Of a stretch of 64,000 nt of DNA, positions 33,742 to 42,451 are shown in pieces. A program made the translations under genes and the position numbers. The stretch's first letter is position 1. Every line of letters begins with the position of its first letter. Source of the DNA: Streptomyces olivochromogenes (lineage in GTDB: Bacteria > Actinomycetota > Actinomycetes > Streptomycetales > Streptomycetaceae); the NCBI RefSeq assembly GCF_021538895.1, contig NZ_JADDRL010000017.1, forward strand, positions 1-64,000, read 5' to 3'. The notes beneath the pieces are model-generated. The model searched no databases, had not been told where the DNA came from, and worked only from the letters and a program-made list of their open reading frames with translations.

Positions 33742-34139
33742 CGGTCCTCGACGAGGCGCACGAAGTCCCGTTCGTTGCGCTCGGCACGGCGCACGTACCA
33801 GCGGGCGAGCAGGATCAGCGGCGCGTACAGGCAGAAGCCGAGCACCAGCCAGGCCAGGCGGCCGGCGTCCGGGGCGGCCGCGAAGACCAGCGGCAGCGGG
33901 CCGACGAGCAGCACGAGGACCGCGAACACGCTCAGGGCGGCCCGCAGCTGGGTGCGCATCAGGGAGCGGACGTAGGTGTGGCCGAGGGTGGTCTGTTCGT
34001 CGATCTCGGTGCGCGGCCGGTAGTAGCCGGAGGCATGCGGGTGGCGCCTGCGCGAGCGGAGCCGAGCGTGGGGGGCGGTGCGGCGGGGCGGGCCGGTGAC
34101 GACGACACGGCGCTCGGCGGGGTCCTGGGGCACCGTCAT
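33738..34139 (-). CDS. DUF485 family membrane protein
   Basis: This is a 133-residue protein from ATG 34139, overlapping the response-regulator stop. It has two membrane segments: LRAALSVFAVLVLLVGPLPLVF and LAWLVLGFCLYAPLILLARWYV. The cytoplasmic tail VRRAERNERDFVRLVEDR is typical of the family. The N-terminal 60 residues are Arg/His/Pro-rich. DUF485 proteins are encoded directly before ActP-type symporters and probably assist them. The stop overlaps the symporter ATG. Confidence 0.87.
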   Translation of the reverse strand: MTVPQDPAERRVVVTGPPRRTAPHARLRSRRRHPHASGYYRPRTEIDEQTTLGHTYVRSLMRTQLRAALSVFAVLVLLVGPLPLVFAAAPDAGRLAWLVLGFCLYAPLILLARWYVRRAERNERDFVRLVEDR

Positions 34140-34885
34140 GTCCTCCTCATCAGCAGATCCCGCAGCTCGCGCGCATGGCGGCGGCTGACCTGGAGTTCCT
34201 CGCCGCCGACCAGGACGCTCACGGTGCCCGCGTCCAGGCGGAGCTCGCCCACGTGGCTCAGGGCGACGAGGTGGCGGCGGTGGATGCGCACGAAGCCGCG
34301 CGAGCGCCAGCGGTCCTCCAGGGTGGACAGCGGGATGCGGACGAGGTGGCTGCCGCGGTCGGTGTGCAGCCGGGCGTAGTCGCCGCGGGCCTCGACATGG
34401 GTGATGTCCTCGACGGCGACGAAGCGCGTCACGCCGCCGAGTTCGACGGGTATGTGGTCGGGGTCGGGTTCGTGCACGGGGATCCGCGGGGCGGCGCCGC
34501 TCAGTTCGACGGCCCGGCGCACGGCCTCGGCGAGCCGCTCCTTGCGGACCGGTTTGAGGACGTAGTCGACCGCTTCGAGATCGAAGGCGCGGACGGCGAA
34601 GTCCTCGTGGGCGGTGACGAACACGACCAGCGGCGGGCGGGCGAAGCCGGTCAGCAGCCGGGCCATCTCCAGTCCGTCGAGGCCCGGCATCTGGACGTCG
34701 AGGAACACGACGTCGATGGACTCGGGTCCGTCCGGACCGGACTCCAGGGCACGGGTGATCCGGCGCAGCGCGCCGGTCGCGTCGGCGGCGCCCTCGACGC
34801 TGGCGACGCGTGGATCGGCGCCCAGCAGATAGAGAAGTTCCTCCAGCGAGGGGCGTTCGTCGTCGACGGCGAGGGCGCGCAGCAT
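34136..34885 (-). CDS. LytTR family response regulator
   Basis: This is a 249-residue response regulator starting at ATG 34885. The receiver domain is at about 1-125, with acidic pair VDDE, phospho-acceptor Asp63 in VVFLDVQMPGLDG, and VDYVLKPVRKERL. The LytTR DNA-binding domain is at about 145-245, with GDYARLHTDRGSHLVRIPL and GFVRIHRRHLVAL. No ribosome site is visible. TACACT ends 8 bases before the ATG, so translation is probably leaderless. It should activate its own operon, as in other LytS/LytTR carboxylate systems (inference). Confidence 0.91.
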   Translation of the reverse strand: MLRALAVDDERPSLEELLYLLGADPRVASVEGAADATGALRRITRALESGPDGPESIDVVFLDVQMPGLDGLEMARLLTGFARPPLVVFVTAHEDFAVRAFDLEAVDYVLKPVRKERLAEAVRRAVELSGAAPRIPVHEPDPDHIPVELGGVTRFVAVEDITHVEARGDYARLHTDRGSHLVRIPLSTLEDRWRSRGFVRIHRRHLVALSHVGELRLDAGTVSVLVGGEELQVSRRHARELRDLLMRRT

Positions 34886-34894
34886 GAACGTGGA

Positions 34895-34956
34895 GTGTAG
34901 GGGCGATCCGTACGCCTGGACATGTGCCGGGCACGGGCGTTCCCGCTGGATACAGT
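34895..34956. promoter_or_regulatory. Divergent leaderless promoters (LytTR operon and Lrp gene)
   Basis: On the minus strand TACACT (about 34899-34894) precedes the regulator ATG by 8 bases. On the plus strand TACAGT (34951-34956) precedes the Lrp ATG (34963) by 6 bases. Neither gene has a Shine-Dalgarno sequence. Both fit the TANNNT-plus-ATG pattern of leaderless actinobacterial promoters. Confidence 0.6.
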
Positions 34957-34962
34957 GCCGAC

Positions 34963-35448
34963 ATGAACAGCAGGACGGCCCCGTTCGACGAGCTCGACCG
35001 GAAGATCATCACCGCGTTGATGGCGAACGCGAGGAGCAGCTTCGCCGAGATCGGGGCGGACATCGGGCTCTCGGCGACGGCGGTCAAGCGGCGGGTCGAC
35101 CGGCTGCGGGACACGGGCGTGATCACCGGGTTCACGGCCACGGTGCGGCCGTCGGCGCTGGGCTGGCGCACGGAGGCGTACGTCGAGGTGTACTGCGAGG
35201 GCGCGGCCCCGCCCCGGCGCCTGGCGGAGGTGGTGCGCAACCATCCGGAGATCACGGCCGCCATGACGGTGACGGGCGGCGCGGACGCGCTGCTGCACGT
35301 GCGGGCGCGGGACGTGGGGCACTTCGAGGAGGTGCTGGAGCGGATCCGGGTGGAACCGTTCATCCGGAAGACGATCAGCGTGATGGTGCTGTCCCACCTG
35401 CTGCCGGAGAGTCCTGAGGCGGGTGCGACGCACGCGGCTCCGGAGTAA
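34963..35448 (+). CDS. Lrp/AsnC family regulator
   Basis: This is a 161-residue regulator with start ATG 34963 (MNSRTAPFDELDRKIITALM). The N-terminal helix-turn-helix is at about 8-60, with SSFAEIGADIGLSATAVKRR. The AsnC ligand domain is at about 70-145 and includes EAYVEVYCEG and ITAAMTVTGGADALLHVRAR. It lies immediately upstream of the arginine-hydrolase and ornithine aminotransferase genes. Helically phased CGCAG/CTGCG sites separate them, so it very probably regulates those genes in response to arginine or ornithine. Confidence 0.9.
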   Translation: MNSRTAPFDELDRKIITALMANARSSFAEIGADIGLSATAVKRRVDRLRDTGVITGFTATVRPSALGWRTEAYVEVYCEGAAPPRRLAEVVRNHPEITAAMTVTGGADALLHVRARDVGHFEEVLERIRVEPFIRKTISVMVLSHLLPESPEAGATHAAPE

Positions 35449-35459
35449 ACCCGGCAGCG

Positions 35460-35516
35460 CGCAGCAGTCCTGCGTTTTTCCCGGGCACAACGCAGCATTC
35501 CTGCGCACACACGCAG
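35460..35516. promoter_or_regulatory. Phased CGCAG-N5-CTGCG sites, probable Lrp operator
   Basis: Two perfect dyads, CGCAGcagtcCTGCG (35460-35474) and CGCAGcattcCTGCG (35491-35505), start 31 bases apart. A half-site CGCAG (35512-35516) starts 21 bases after the second. These spacings are three and two helical turns. The array ends just before the putative -35 of the downstream operon. It is ideally placed for an Lrp-type oligomer, probably the product of the preceding gene. Confidence 0.75.
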
Positions 35517-35526
35517 CTGTCGTTTC

Positions 35527-35556
35527 TTGTCGGGCCTGCCGGTCACTTCCTACCTT
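35527..35556 (+). promoter_or_regulatory. Promoter of the arginine hydrolase-ornithine aminotransferase operon
   Basis: TTGTCG (35527-35532) and TACCTT (35551-35556) are separated by 18 bases, giving a leader of about 40 bases before GTG 35604. It lies directly after the Lrp-type operator array. Confidence 0.55.
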
Positions 35557-35603
35557 GGTGTCCACCCCCAGTCGACACCGCAGGAAAGCGGAGGAACACC
35601 TCT

Positions 35604-36428
35604 GTGTCCGACAGCCGTGTGCCGCGCCCCCGGCGCTTTCTCGTCTGTGAACCCAGACATTTCGGCGTGCAGTACGCGATCAATCCCTGGATGCAACCCG
35701 ACGTCCAGGTGGATGTGGACCTGGCCCAGGAGCAGTGGCAGGCGCTGATCCGCGTCTACCGTGCCCACGGCCACACGGTCGACACCGTGGAGCCGGTCCC
35801 CGGTCTCCCGGACATGGTCTTCGCCGCGAACTCTGCGGTCGTCGTGGGCGGCCGCGTCTTCGGCTCCCTCTTCCACGCGCCCGAGCGCCGCCCCGAGTCG
35901 ACCCACTACGACACCTGGTTCAAGGCGGCCGGGTTCGACGTGCACCGCCCCGAGTCGGTGTCCGAGGGCGAGGGCGACCTGGTGTGGACGGGCCGGTACG
36001 TGCTGGCCGGCACCGGGTTCCGCACGACCCGGGAGGCCCACCGTGAGGCGCAGGAGTTCTTCGGCCACCCGGTGATCAGCCTGACGCTGGTGGATCCGTA
36101 CTTCTACCACCTGGACACGGCGCTGTTCGTCCTCAACGACGACAACGACCACAACAACATCGTCTACTACCCGGAGGCGTTCTCGCCGGGCAGCCGCGAG
36201 GTGCTCCAGCGGCTGTTCCCGGACGCCGTGCTGGCCACCCGCGACGACGCGATGGCCTTCGGACTGAACTCCGTCTCCGACGGCCGCCACGTGTTCATCG
36301 CACCGCAGGCCGAGGCTCTCGCCTCGCGCCTGGCCGACCACGACTACATTCCCGTCCCCGTCGACCTGTCGGAGTTCCACAAGGCCGGCGGCGGCATCAA
36401 GTGCTGCACCCAGGAGATCCGCTCATGA
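35604..36428 (+). CDS. ddaH: Dimethylarginine dimethylaminohydrolase/arginine amidinohydrolase family
   Basis: This is a 274-residue protein from GTG 35604, with GGAGG at 35590-35594. It has the pentein fold: substrate Asp/Asn residues in GLPDMVFAANSAVVV, catalytic His region DPYFYHLDTALFVL, and the nucleophilic Cys near the end in GGGIKCCTQEIRS. Dimethylargininases give citrulline and dimethylamine; related enzymes act on arginine or ornithine-like substrates. Coupling to ornithine aminotransferase (ATGA) and an Lrp regulator suggests use of arginine derivatives as nitrogen source. The exact substrate is open. Confidence 0.88.
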   Translation: MSDSRVPRPRRFLVCEPRHFGVQYAINPWMQPDVQVDVDLAQEQWQALIRVYRAHGHTVDTVEPVPGLPDMVFAANSAVVVGGRVFGSLFHAPERRPESTHYDTWFKAAGFDVHRPESVSEGEGDLVWTGRYVLAGTGFRTTREAHREAQEFFGHPVISLTLVDPYFYHLDTALFVLNDDNDHNNIVYYPEAFSPGSREVLQRLFPDAVLATRDDAMAFGLNSVSDGRHVFIAPQAEALASRLADHDYIPVPVDLSEFHKAGGGIKCCTQEIRS

Positions 36429-37651
36429 CCGCACCTGCCCGCACGCGTACGTCCGACGACCTGATCCGTGCCGAGCAGCCGGTCCTGGCGCACAACTACC
36501 ACCCGCTGCCGGTGGTCGTGGCCAGTGCCGAGGGCACGTGGGTCCAGGACGTGGAGGGCCGGCGCTACCTCGACATGCTGGCCGGCTACTCGGCCCTCAA
36601 CTTCGGCCACCGCCACCCGGGCCTGATCGAGGCGGCGCACCGCCAGCTCGACCGGCTGACGCTGACCTCGCGCGCCTTCCACAACGACCGGCTCGCCGAG
36701 TTCGCCGAGCGCCTGGCCGCGCTGACCGGCCTGGACATGGTGCTGCCGATGAACACCGGCGCGGAGGCGGTGGAGAGCGGCATCAAGGTGGCCCGCAAGT
36801 GGGCCTACGAGGTGAAGGGCGTCCCGGCCGACCGGGCCACGATCGTGGTGGCCGCGGACAACTTCCACGGCCGTACGACGACGATCGTCAGCTTCTCCAC
36901 CGACGAGACCGCCCGCACCGGCTTCGGCCCGTTCACCCCCGGCTTCCGGATCGTCCCGTACAACGACCTGGCCGCGCTGGAGGAGGCCGTCGACGAGACG
37001 ACGGCGGCCGTGCTGATCGAGCCGATCCAGGGCGAGGCCGGGGTCGTCATCCCGGACGACGGCTACCTCGCCGGGGTCCGCGAGCTGACCCGCCGCAAGG
37101 GCTGCCTGTTCATCGCGGACGAGATCCAGTCGGGCCTCGGCCGCACCGGCCGCACGCTCGCCGTGGAGCACGAGTCCGTCGTTCCCGACGTCCTGCTCCT
37201 CGGCAAGGCGCTCGGCGGCGGCATCGTGCCGGTGTCCGCGGTGGTGGCCCGCCGTGACGTGCTGGGCGTGCTCCGGCCGGGCGAGCACGGCTCGACCTTC
37301 GGCGGCAACCCGCTCGCCGCGGCGGTCGGCACGGCGGTGGTCGAGCTGCTGGAGACCGGCGAGTTCCAGCGCCGAGCCGCCGACCTGGGCGTCGTGCTGA
37401 GCGAGGGTCTCGCGGCCCTGGTCGGCCGGGGCGTGGTGGGCTTCCGGGCGCGCGGGCTGTGGGCGGGCGTCGACGTCGACCCCGCGATCGGCACCGGCCG
37501 CGAGGTCAGCGAGCGCCTCATGCGCGAGGGGATCCTGGTCAAGGACACCCACGGCTCCACGATCCGGCTGGCCCCGCCGCTGACCATCACCGACGAGGAA
37601 CTGCGCTCCGCGCTGGGCACGTTGGAGAAGGTCCTGACCCAGGGCGGCTGA
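36425..37651 (+). CDS. rocD: Ornithine aminotransferase
   Basis: This is a 408-residue class III PLP aminotransferase whose ATG 36425 overlaps the preceding stop. The PLP lysine is Lys261 in VLLLGKALGGGIVPVSAV. Other marks are MNTGAEAVESGIKVARKW, DNFHGRTTTIVSFS and LFIADEIQSGLGRTG. The sequence fits ornithine delta-aminotransferases, which convert ornithine and 2-oxoglutarate to glutamate semialdehyde and glutamate. It completes an arginine-to-glutamate route with the upstream hydrolase. A strong terminator follows. Confidence 0.93.
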   Translation: MTAPARTRTSDDLIRAEQPVLAHNYHPLPVVVASAEGTWVQDVEGRRYLDMLAGYSALNFGHRHPGLIEAAHRQLDRLTLTSRAFHNDRLAEFAERLAALTGLDMVLPMNTGAEAVESGIKVARKWAYEVKGVPADRATIVVAADNFHGRTTTIVSFSTDETARTGFGPFTPGFRIVPYNDLAALEEAVDETTAAVLIEPIQGEAGVVIPDDGYLAGVRELTRRKGCLFIADEIQSGLGRTGRTLAVEHESVVPDVLLLGKALGGGIVPVSAVVARRDVLGVLRPGEHGSTFGGNPLAAAVGTAVVELLETGEFQRRAADLGVVLSEGLAALVGRGVVGFRARGLWAGVDVDPAIGTGREVSERLMREGILVKDTHGSTIRLAPPLTITDEELRSALGTLEKVLTQGG

Positions 37652-37671
37652 CCCGGGGCGAAGCAACGGTG

Positions 37672-37703
37672 AGAGGGGGCCGGCCATGGGGCCGGCCCCC
37701 TCT
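37672..37703. terminator. Bidirectional terminator between rocD and the DUF305 gene
   Basis: AGAGGGGGCCGGCC and its exact complement (14 bases) enclose a 4-base loop. It lies between two converging genes. Confidence 0.85.
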
Positions 37704-37729
37704 GCTGTCGGGGTCGGCCCCCTGCCGGA

Positions 37730-38362
37730 TCAGCTCGCGCCGAGGAGCTGGTTCATCTCCTTGATCTCGCCGTTCTGCGCGGTGACGATGTCGTCGGCCG
37801 TGCTCGTGGCGGGACCGTACCGGCCCTCGTCCTTCTCGGTGGTGGCCATCGCGACGGCGCCCCGGTGGTGGTCGATCATCATGGTCAGGAACATGGTGTC
37901 GAACTCCTTGCCGGACGCCTTCTTCAGCCGGTCCATGTCCTTGGCACTCATCATCCCGGACATGCCGGGCATCCCCGACATACCGGAGTGGTGGGAGTGG
38001 TCCGTGCCGGCCATGGGCACGTCCTCGCCCCAGGACGTCAGCCAGCCGGTCATGGTCCTGATCTCCGGGTCCTGCGCCTTCTGGATGCGCGCGGCGAGGT
38101 CCTTGACCCGCACCGAGGACGCGCGGTCGGCCGCGAGTGCGGCCATCTCCAGGGCCTGCCGGTGGTGCGGGATCATGCCCTGCGCGAAGGAGACGTCCTG
38201 GGCGTTGTGGGCCTCGGCGCCCGCACTCGGGGACGCGGAGGCGCCGTGGCCGGTGTGACCGGCGCTGTCGTGGTCCTCGCCGCCGCAGGCGGCGAGGAGG
38301 AGCGCGGCGGCGGCGAGGACCGCGACGAGGGCGGCACGGCGCGCCGGGGTACGGGTGGTCAT
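37730..38362 (-). CDS. DUF305 lipoprotein
   Basis: This is a 210-residue exported protein with start ATG 38362 and AGGAG upstream. The signal ends in a lipobox LLLAACGG near residue 30, so it should be membrane-anchored. DUF305 motifs GMIPHHRQALEMA and MMIDHHRGAVAMA are present. A His/Met-rich loop (DHSHHSGMSGMPGMSGMM) lies between them. Such proteins accompany copper-handling genes and probably bind copper outside the cell. A DUF6153-type gene is just upstream in the same direction. Confidence 0.88.
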   Translation of the reverse strand: MTTRTPARRAALVAVLAAAALLLAACGGEDHDSAGHTGHGASASPSAGAEAHNAQDVSFAQGMIPHHRQALEMAALAADRASSVRVKDLAARIQKAQDPEIRTMTGWLTSWGEDVPMAGTDHSHHSGMSGMPGMSGMMSAKDMDRLKKASGKEFDTMFLTMMIDHHRGAVAMATTEKDEGRYGPATSTADDIVTAQNGEIKEMNQLLGAS

Positions 38363-38444
38363 ACGTGAACTCCTGCGGTGGAAAAGGGAAGTGGGCACGC
38401 GTGGGACCGCATCGGCCAGGGGCTCGGTGCGGTCGGCGCGGCTT

Positions 38445-38843
38445 CTAGATCCGCAGGAGTTGGAGTTCCGCCAGGGACGGTGGCGCGCGTGCGCCGTCCG
38501 GTGCCGTCGCCGGGTGGGAGCGGGCGCGTTCGGCCCGTACGGGCGCGGCCACCGGGTCGGGAACCAGCGCGGGCAGCTGCGGTCCCCCGCTCACGGCGGC
38601 CGACGCGCACGTCGCGTCGGCGTGCCGCAGGTGGTGTCCGCCGCAGTGCCCTTCGTCGGGGCAGTCGTCGACGGCGGTGAGCGTCGCCACGGCGTGCGCG
38701 GAACGGACGTGCTCCGCTCGCTCGACGGCGCCGCCGGGGGCCAGGGCGTGCATACCGAGCAACCCGGCCAGCAGGCCCAGCACGAGCAGCGCGTGCCACC
38801 GCCGCGTGGGCGGTCGCGGTGCGCTGTGCTCGGCTGCGATCAT
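38445..38843 (-). CDS. DUF6153-like secreted or membrane protein
   Basis: This is a 132-residue protein. ATG 38843 (MIAAEHSAPRPPTRRWH) is favoured because TACGAT ends 7 bases upstream, giving a leaderless mRNA. ATG 38852 overlaps that box. One membrane segment (ALLVLGLLAGLLGMHALAPGG) is followed by an exported region with Cys/His clusters (DDCPDEGHCGGHHLRHADATC). The tail ends in AELQLLRI. This layout is seen next to DUF305 genes in streptomycetes. A metal-binding role is plausible but unproven. Confidence 0.75.
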   Translation of the reverse strand: MIAAEHSAPRPPTRRWHALLVLGLLAGLLGMHALAPGGAVERAEHVRSAHAVATLTAVDDCPDEGHCGGHHLRHADATCASAAVSGGPQLPALVPDPVAAPVRAERARSHPATAPDGARAPPSLAELQLLRI

Positions 38844-38976
38844 CCCGGCCATCGTAGCCAGGGCGCCGGCGGGCGACGCGACCGGGCGCATCCGCACGGA
38901 AAGCGGAGGGCCACGATCGGGTGATATGTACTGCCGAACCCTGCGCGTCGCGCGTCGCGTGGGAAGAACCTGGGAT

Positions 38977-41900
38977 ATGCGCGGTACGACGAAGTCCGGA
39001 CTCGATGACCGCAGGCCGAGGCTGAAACTCGGGCCCGGCACCCAGGAGCTGCGGATCGCCACGGCGATGACCGGCGGCGTGAGCCTGGCGATCTGGATGG
39101 GCGGCGTGGCGCGCGAGCTGAACCTGCTCCAGCAGGCGGCCTGGTGGCGCGACGGCCTCCCCGAGGACGCGGCGCTCCCCGAGGCGGCCGCCTCGGCGAC
39201 GGGCGACGAGCGGGCGAAGGCGCTGTACCTGCGGCTGCTGGACCTGCTGGACACCACCGTCTCCGTCGACATCCTGTCCGGCACCAGCGCGGGCGGCATC
39301 AACGCCGCGCTGCTGGGGCTCGCACGGGCCCGGTCCTGGGACCTCGGGCCGCTGCGCGACTTCTGGCTGACCTCCGGCGCGTTCGAGACCCTGCTGCGCG
39401 ATCCCGACGAGAAGCGGCCGCCCTCGCTGCTGCAGGGGGACGGCGTCCTGTTCCAGGAACTCGTGGACGGCATCGCCGATCTGGGCGTACGGGCGTCGTC
39501 CACGCCCCCGCTTCCCGGCCCCGGGGACGACGACGCCACACCCCGCCCGCCCAGGACCACCAGGGTCCTCATCACCACCACCCTGCTCACCGGGGAGACG
39601 GGCCGGTTCACCGACTCCTACGGCACCCAGGTCCAGGACGACGACCACCGGGGACTGCTCGTCTTCGACGAGGAGGCACTGGCCGACGAGGGCGGCAAAC
39701 AGGCCGTGGCGCTCGCGGCGCGCAGCAGCGCCTCGTACCCGGCCGCGTTCGAGCCCTCGTTCCTGCCGTACGACACGGCGATCCCGGGACGGCCCGGCGC
39801 CCCCGAGCGCCCTCCGATGCGCCAGTACGCCAACATCACCCGCCCGCACTGGGTCGCGGACGGCGGGCTGCTGGCGAACCGTCCGATCCGGCCGCTGCTG
39901 CGAGCCGTCTTCGAGCGTCCGGCCGCCCGCCAGGTGCGGCGCGTCCTGCTCTACGTCGTTCCCACGGCCGGCGGCGCGCCCGACCCCCGTCCCACGCCCG
40001 CCCCGGAGTCCTTCGAGCGGCCGTGGACCCTGGGCGAGGCCCTGGCCAAGGACCTCGGTGCCGCGCTCAACCAGTCCGTCAGCGCCGAACTGACCGAACT
40101 GCGCGACCACAACGACCGGATGGACGCCCTGCGCGACACCCGGCGCCGCATGGCCGAGCTCGGCGCGCAGGGCCGTACGGTCCAGGAGGAACTGGCCGCG
40201 TGCCGGCGGCGGCTGGCCGAGGCGACGGGCGCCCCGGCCGACGGGGCCGGCCCGCCGGCTCCGGGGTGCGGGCTGCTCGGCCCCGCGATGCGCGACGACT
40301 TCCGCGGCCGTGAGGGCGCCTGGCTGGCCCGTCCCGTGATCGCCGCCCTGATGCGCGCCCTGACCACACGGCCGTACGGCGCGATGACGCGCGCCTGGCT
40401 GGACGCCCTGGGGCCGGGCCGCAGCGCCGAGGAGGAGTGCCGGGCCGCCGCGGTGACCGAGACGACGCGGGGGTGGCGCTTCCCGGAGCCCGGCGACGAG
40501 GGCACCGCCCTGTACCCACGGCTGGCGGCCTTCGGCGTGGCTCCGTTCAACGGCGCCAAGGCGACGGTGCTGGCCCTGCTCCGGGAGGCGCACGTCTGCT
40601 GCCCCGACCGGCGCGACCGGCTGGCCGATGTCGTGGAGCGGGTGCACGAGGCGTACGAGCCGCCGCCGCGGCCGAACCTGGAGGACCTGGTCGAGGAGGT
40701 GCTCGACGAGGGGTACGCGGCCGGCTGGCCGCTCCCGCGCGTGGCGGCCGAGGCGATGAAGCGGTACGCCCCCGAGCCCGCCGAACCGGCCACGGGGCCG
40801 GGGTCCGACGGCCGACGGGATCCCCGCCTCCGGAACGGCTGGGAGCGGCTCGCCGAGGCCGTGGTCGTCCTGCGCGACATCGTCCCGGACGCGCTCCTCG
40901 CCCCGCCCGCCACCGGCGTCCCGTCCCCTCCCAGCAGCGCCGAGGGGCGACGGCAGCGGGCCGCCGCGGAACTCCTCGCCTACTTCGACTTCCTGCCCGC
41001 CCACGCCGACGGCACGGCCCTCGCCCTGTTCGAGCTGCACGTGGCGACCCGCTCCGTGCTCCCGGTGGGCACCGAGGTCGAGCAGCCCGTCGAGCTGGTG
41101 CAGGTCAGCGCCGACACCCGGTGCCTCCTCGCACACCGCCGCGCGACGGCGGCCTCGAAGCTCACCGGTCTCCAACTGCACCACTTCGGCGCCTTCTACA
41201 AGTCCTCCTGGCGGGCCAACGACTGGACCTGGGGCCGGCTGGACGGCGCCGGCTGGCTGGTGCACCTCCTGCTCGACCCGAGGCGGATCCTGACCGTCGT
41301 ACCGGAGCACCCGCCCACCGGGAGCCGCGGCGAGTGGTTCTACGGGAAGTTGCGCGAGCTGTTCGCGGCCGGCGCGGACCCGGACGACGTCGTCGGTACG
41401 GCCGCCGACGGATCCGGGATCCGGCTGACCGAGCGGGACGTCCTGGGCGAGCTGGGCTTCCTCGACGACGGCGACGCACCCCTGCCGCGCAGCCTGCCCC
41501 TGACGTCGATGTGGGTGGCGAAAGCCTGGCAGCGGTGCGTCGTCGAGGTCGAACTGCCGGTCCTCGCACGGGAGGTGATGGCCACACCGTCCGCACGGGG
41601 CCACACCTGGGCCGCCCAGGTGCTCGACGCGGCGGGCCGCCCCGCCCGGGCCCAGGCGGCCGCCCGGACCGCCGAGGCGGCGGTGGTGAACGGCACCTGG
41701 ACCCCCGTACAGCGCGGACTGGTCACCACGGCGCTGCTGGACGGCTCGCCCGCCGCGGCGCCGGACCCCGACGCGCTGGCCGCCCCTCCTCATCGGGCTG
41801 GTGGCGCTGGTCGTCGGCGTGCTGTCGATGTTCCAGCAGGCCACCTGGCTCGGTCTGACCGGCGTGGTGCTCGCGCTGATCGGCGGCTATCTGCTCGCGC

Positions 41901-42214
41901 TCGGCGGCTACGCGCACTGGCGCAAGGTGCTGGTCGGCGCGGGGACGTTCACGCTCGTGGTGGCGGTCTTCTTCCTCGCCTGTCCGATCGGGCGCCGCTG
42001 GCTGTTCGGCAACGACCACGGCGACGTGGGGGCGTTCGGCCGGCACGCGCTGCCGTGGCTGCGCGCGCCATGGTGGCACCCGCTCGTCGCCCTGGGCGCG
42101 CTCGTGGCCCTGGCGCTGCTGCTCAGCGGCCTGTTCGGAGCACTCCGACGGCGTGAACGGGCCCCCGCCGTCGCTCCGTTGGCCGACTCCGGGCCCGGGT
42201 CGGGCGCCGGGTGA
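38977..42214 (+). pseudogene. Very large patatin-like (DUF3376) membrane-associated protein, one frameshift
   Basis: This is a patatin-fold lipase-like protein of about 1080 residues from ATG 38977. The catalytic parts are near the N-terminus: oxyanion region TAMTGGVSLAIWMGGVARE, nucleophile elbow SGTSAGGINAAL, and the Asp in HWVADGGLLANRP. A long middle region (about 350-930) has no motif I can name. A C-terminal hydrophobic part (LLIGLVALVVGVLSMF, TGVVLALIGGYLLALGGYA, and others) should be membrane-embedded. That part is reached only after removing one base from the C4 run at 41783-41786. The uncorrected frame continues to 42156 with non-conserved residues. Probably a homopolymer error, otherwise a loss of the membrane anchor. 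Confidence 0.82.
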
Positions 42215-42451
42215 ACACCTGGCGGCCCGGCGGCAAGACCCGCGCGCCTGCCACTCAGCACCGCTATCGCGCCAGCCTGCGGCTTCGGGTTGCCCCACGG
42301 CCGCGACGGAGACGAGTGTGGTCCGGCGACCGACGTCCGCGACGGTTCCGGCCCGCTGTGCCTGCCCCTACACTGGCACCCCATCACGCGCCGGTTGACC
42401 TGCGAGAACACGGCGGCTCAGGAGATCCACCGGAGTGAGGAGCGACCCCCT

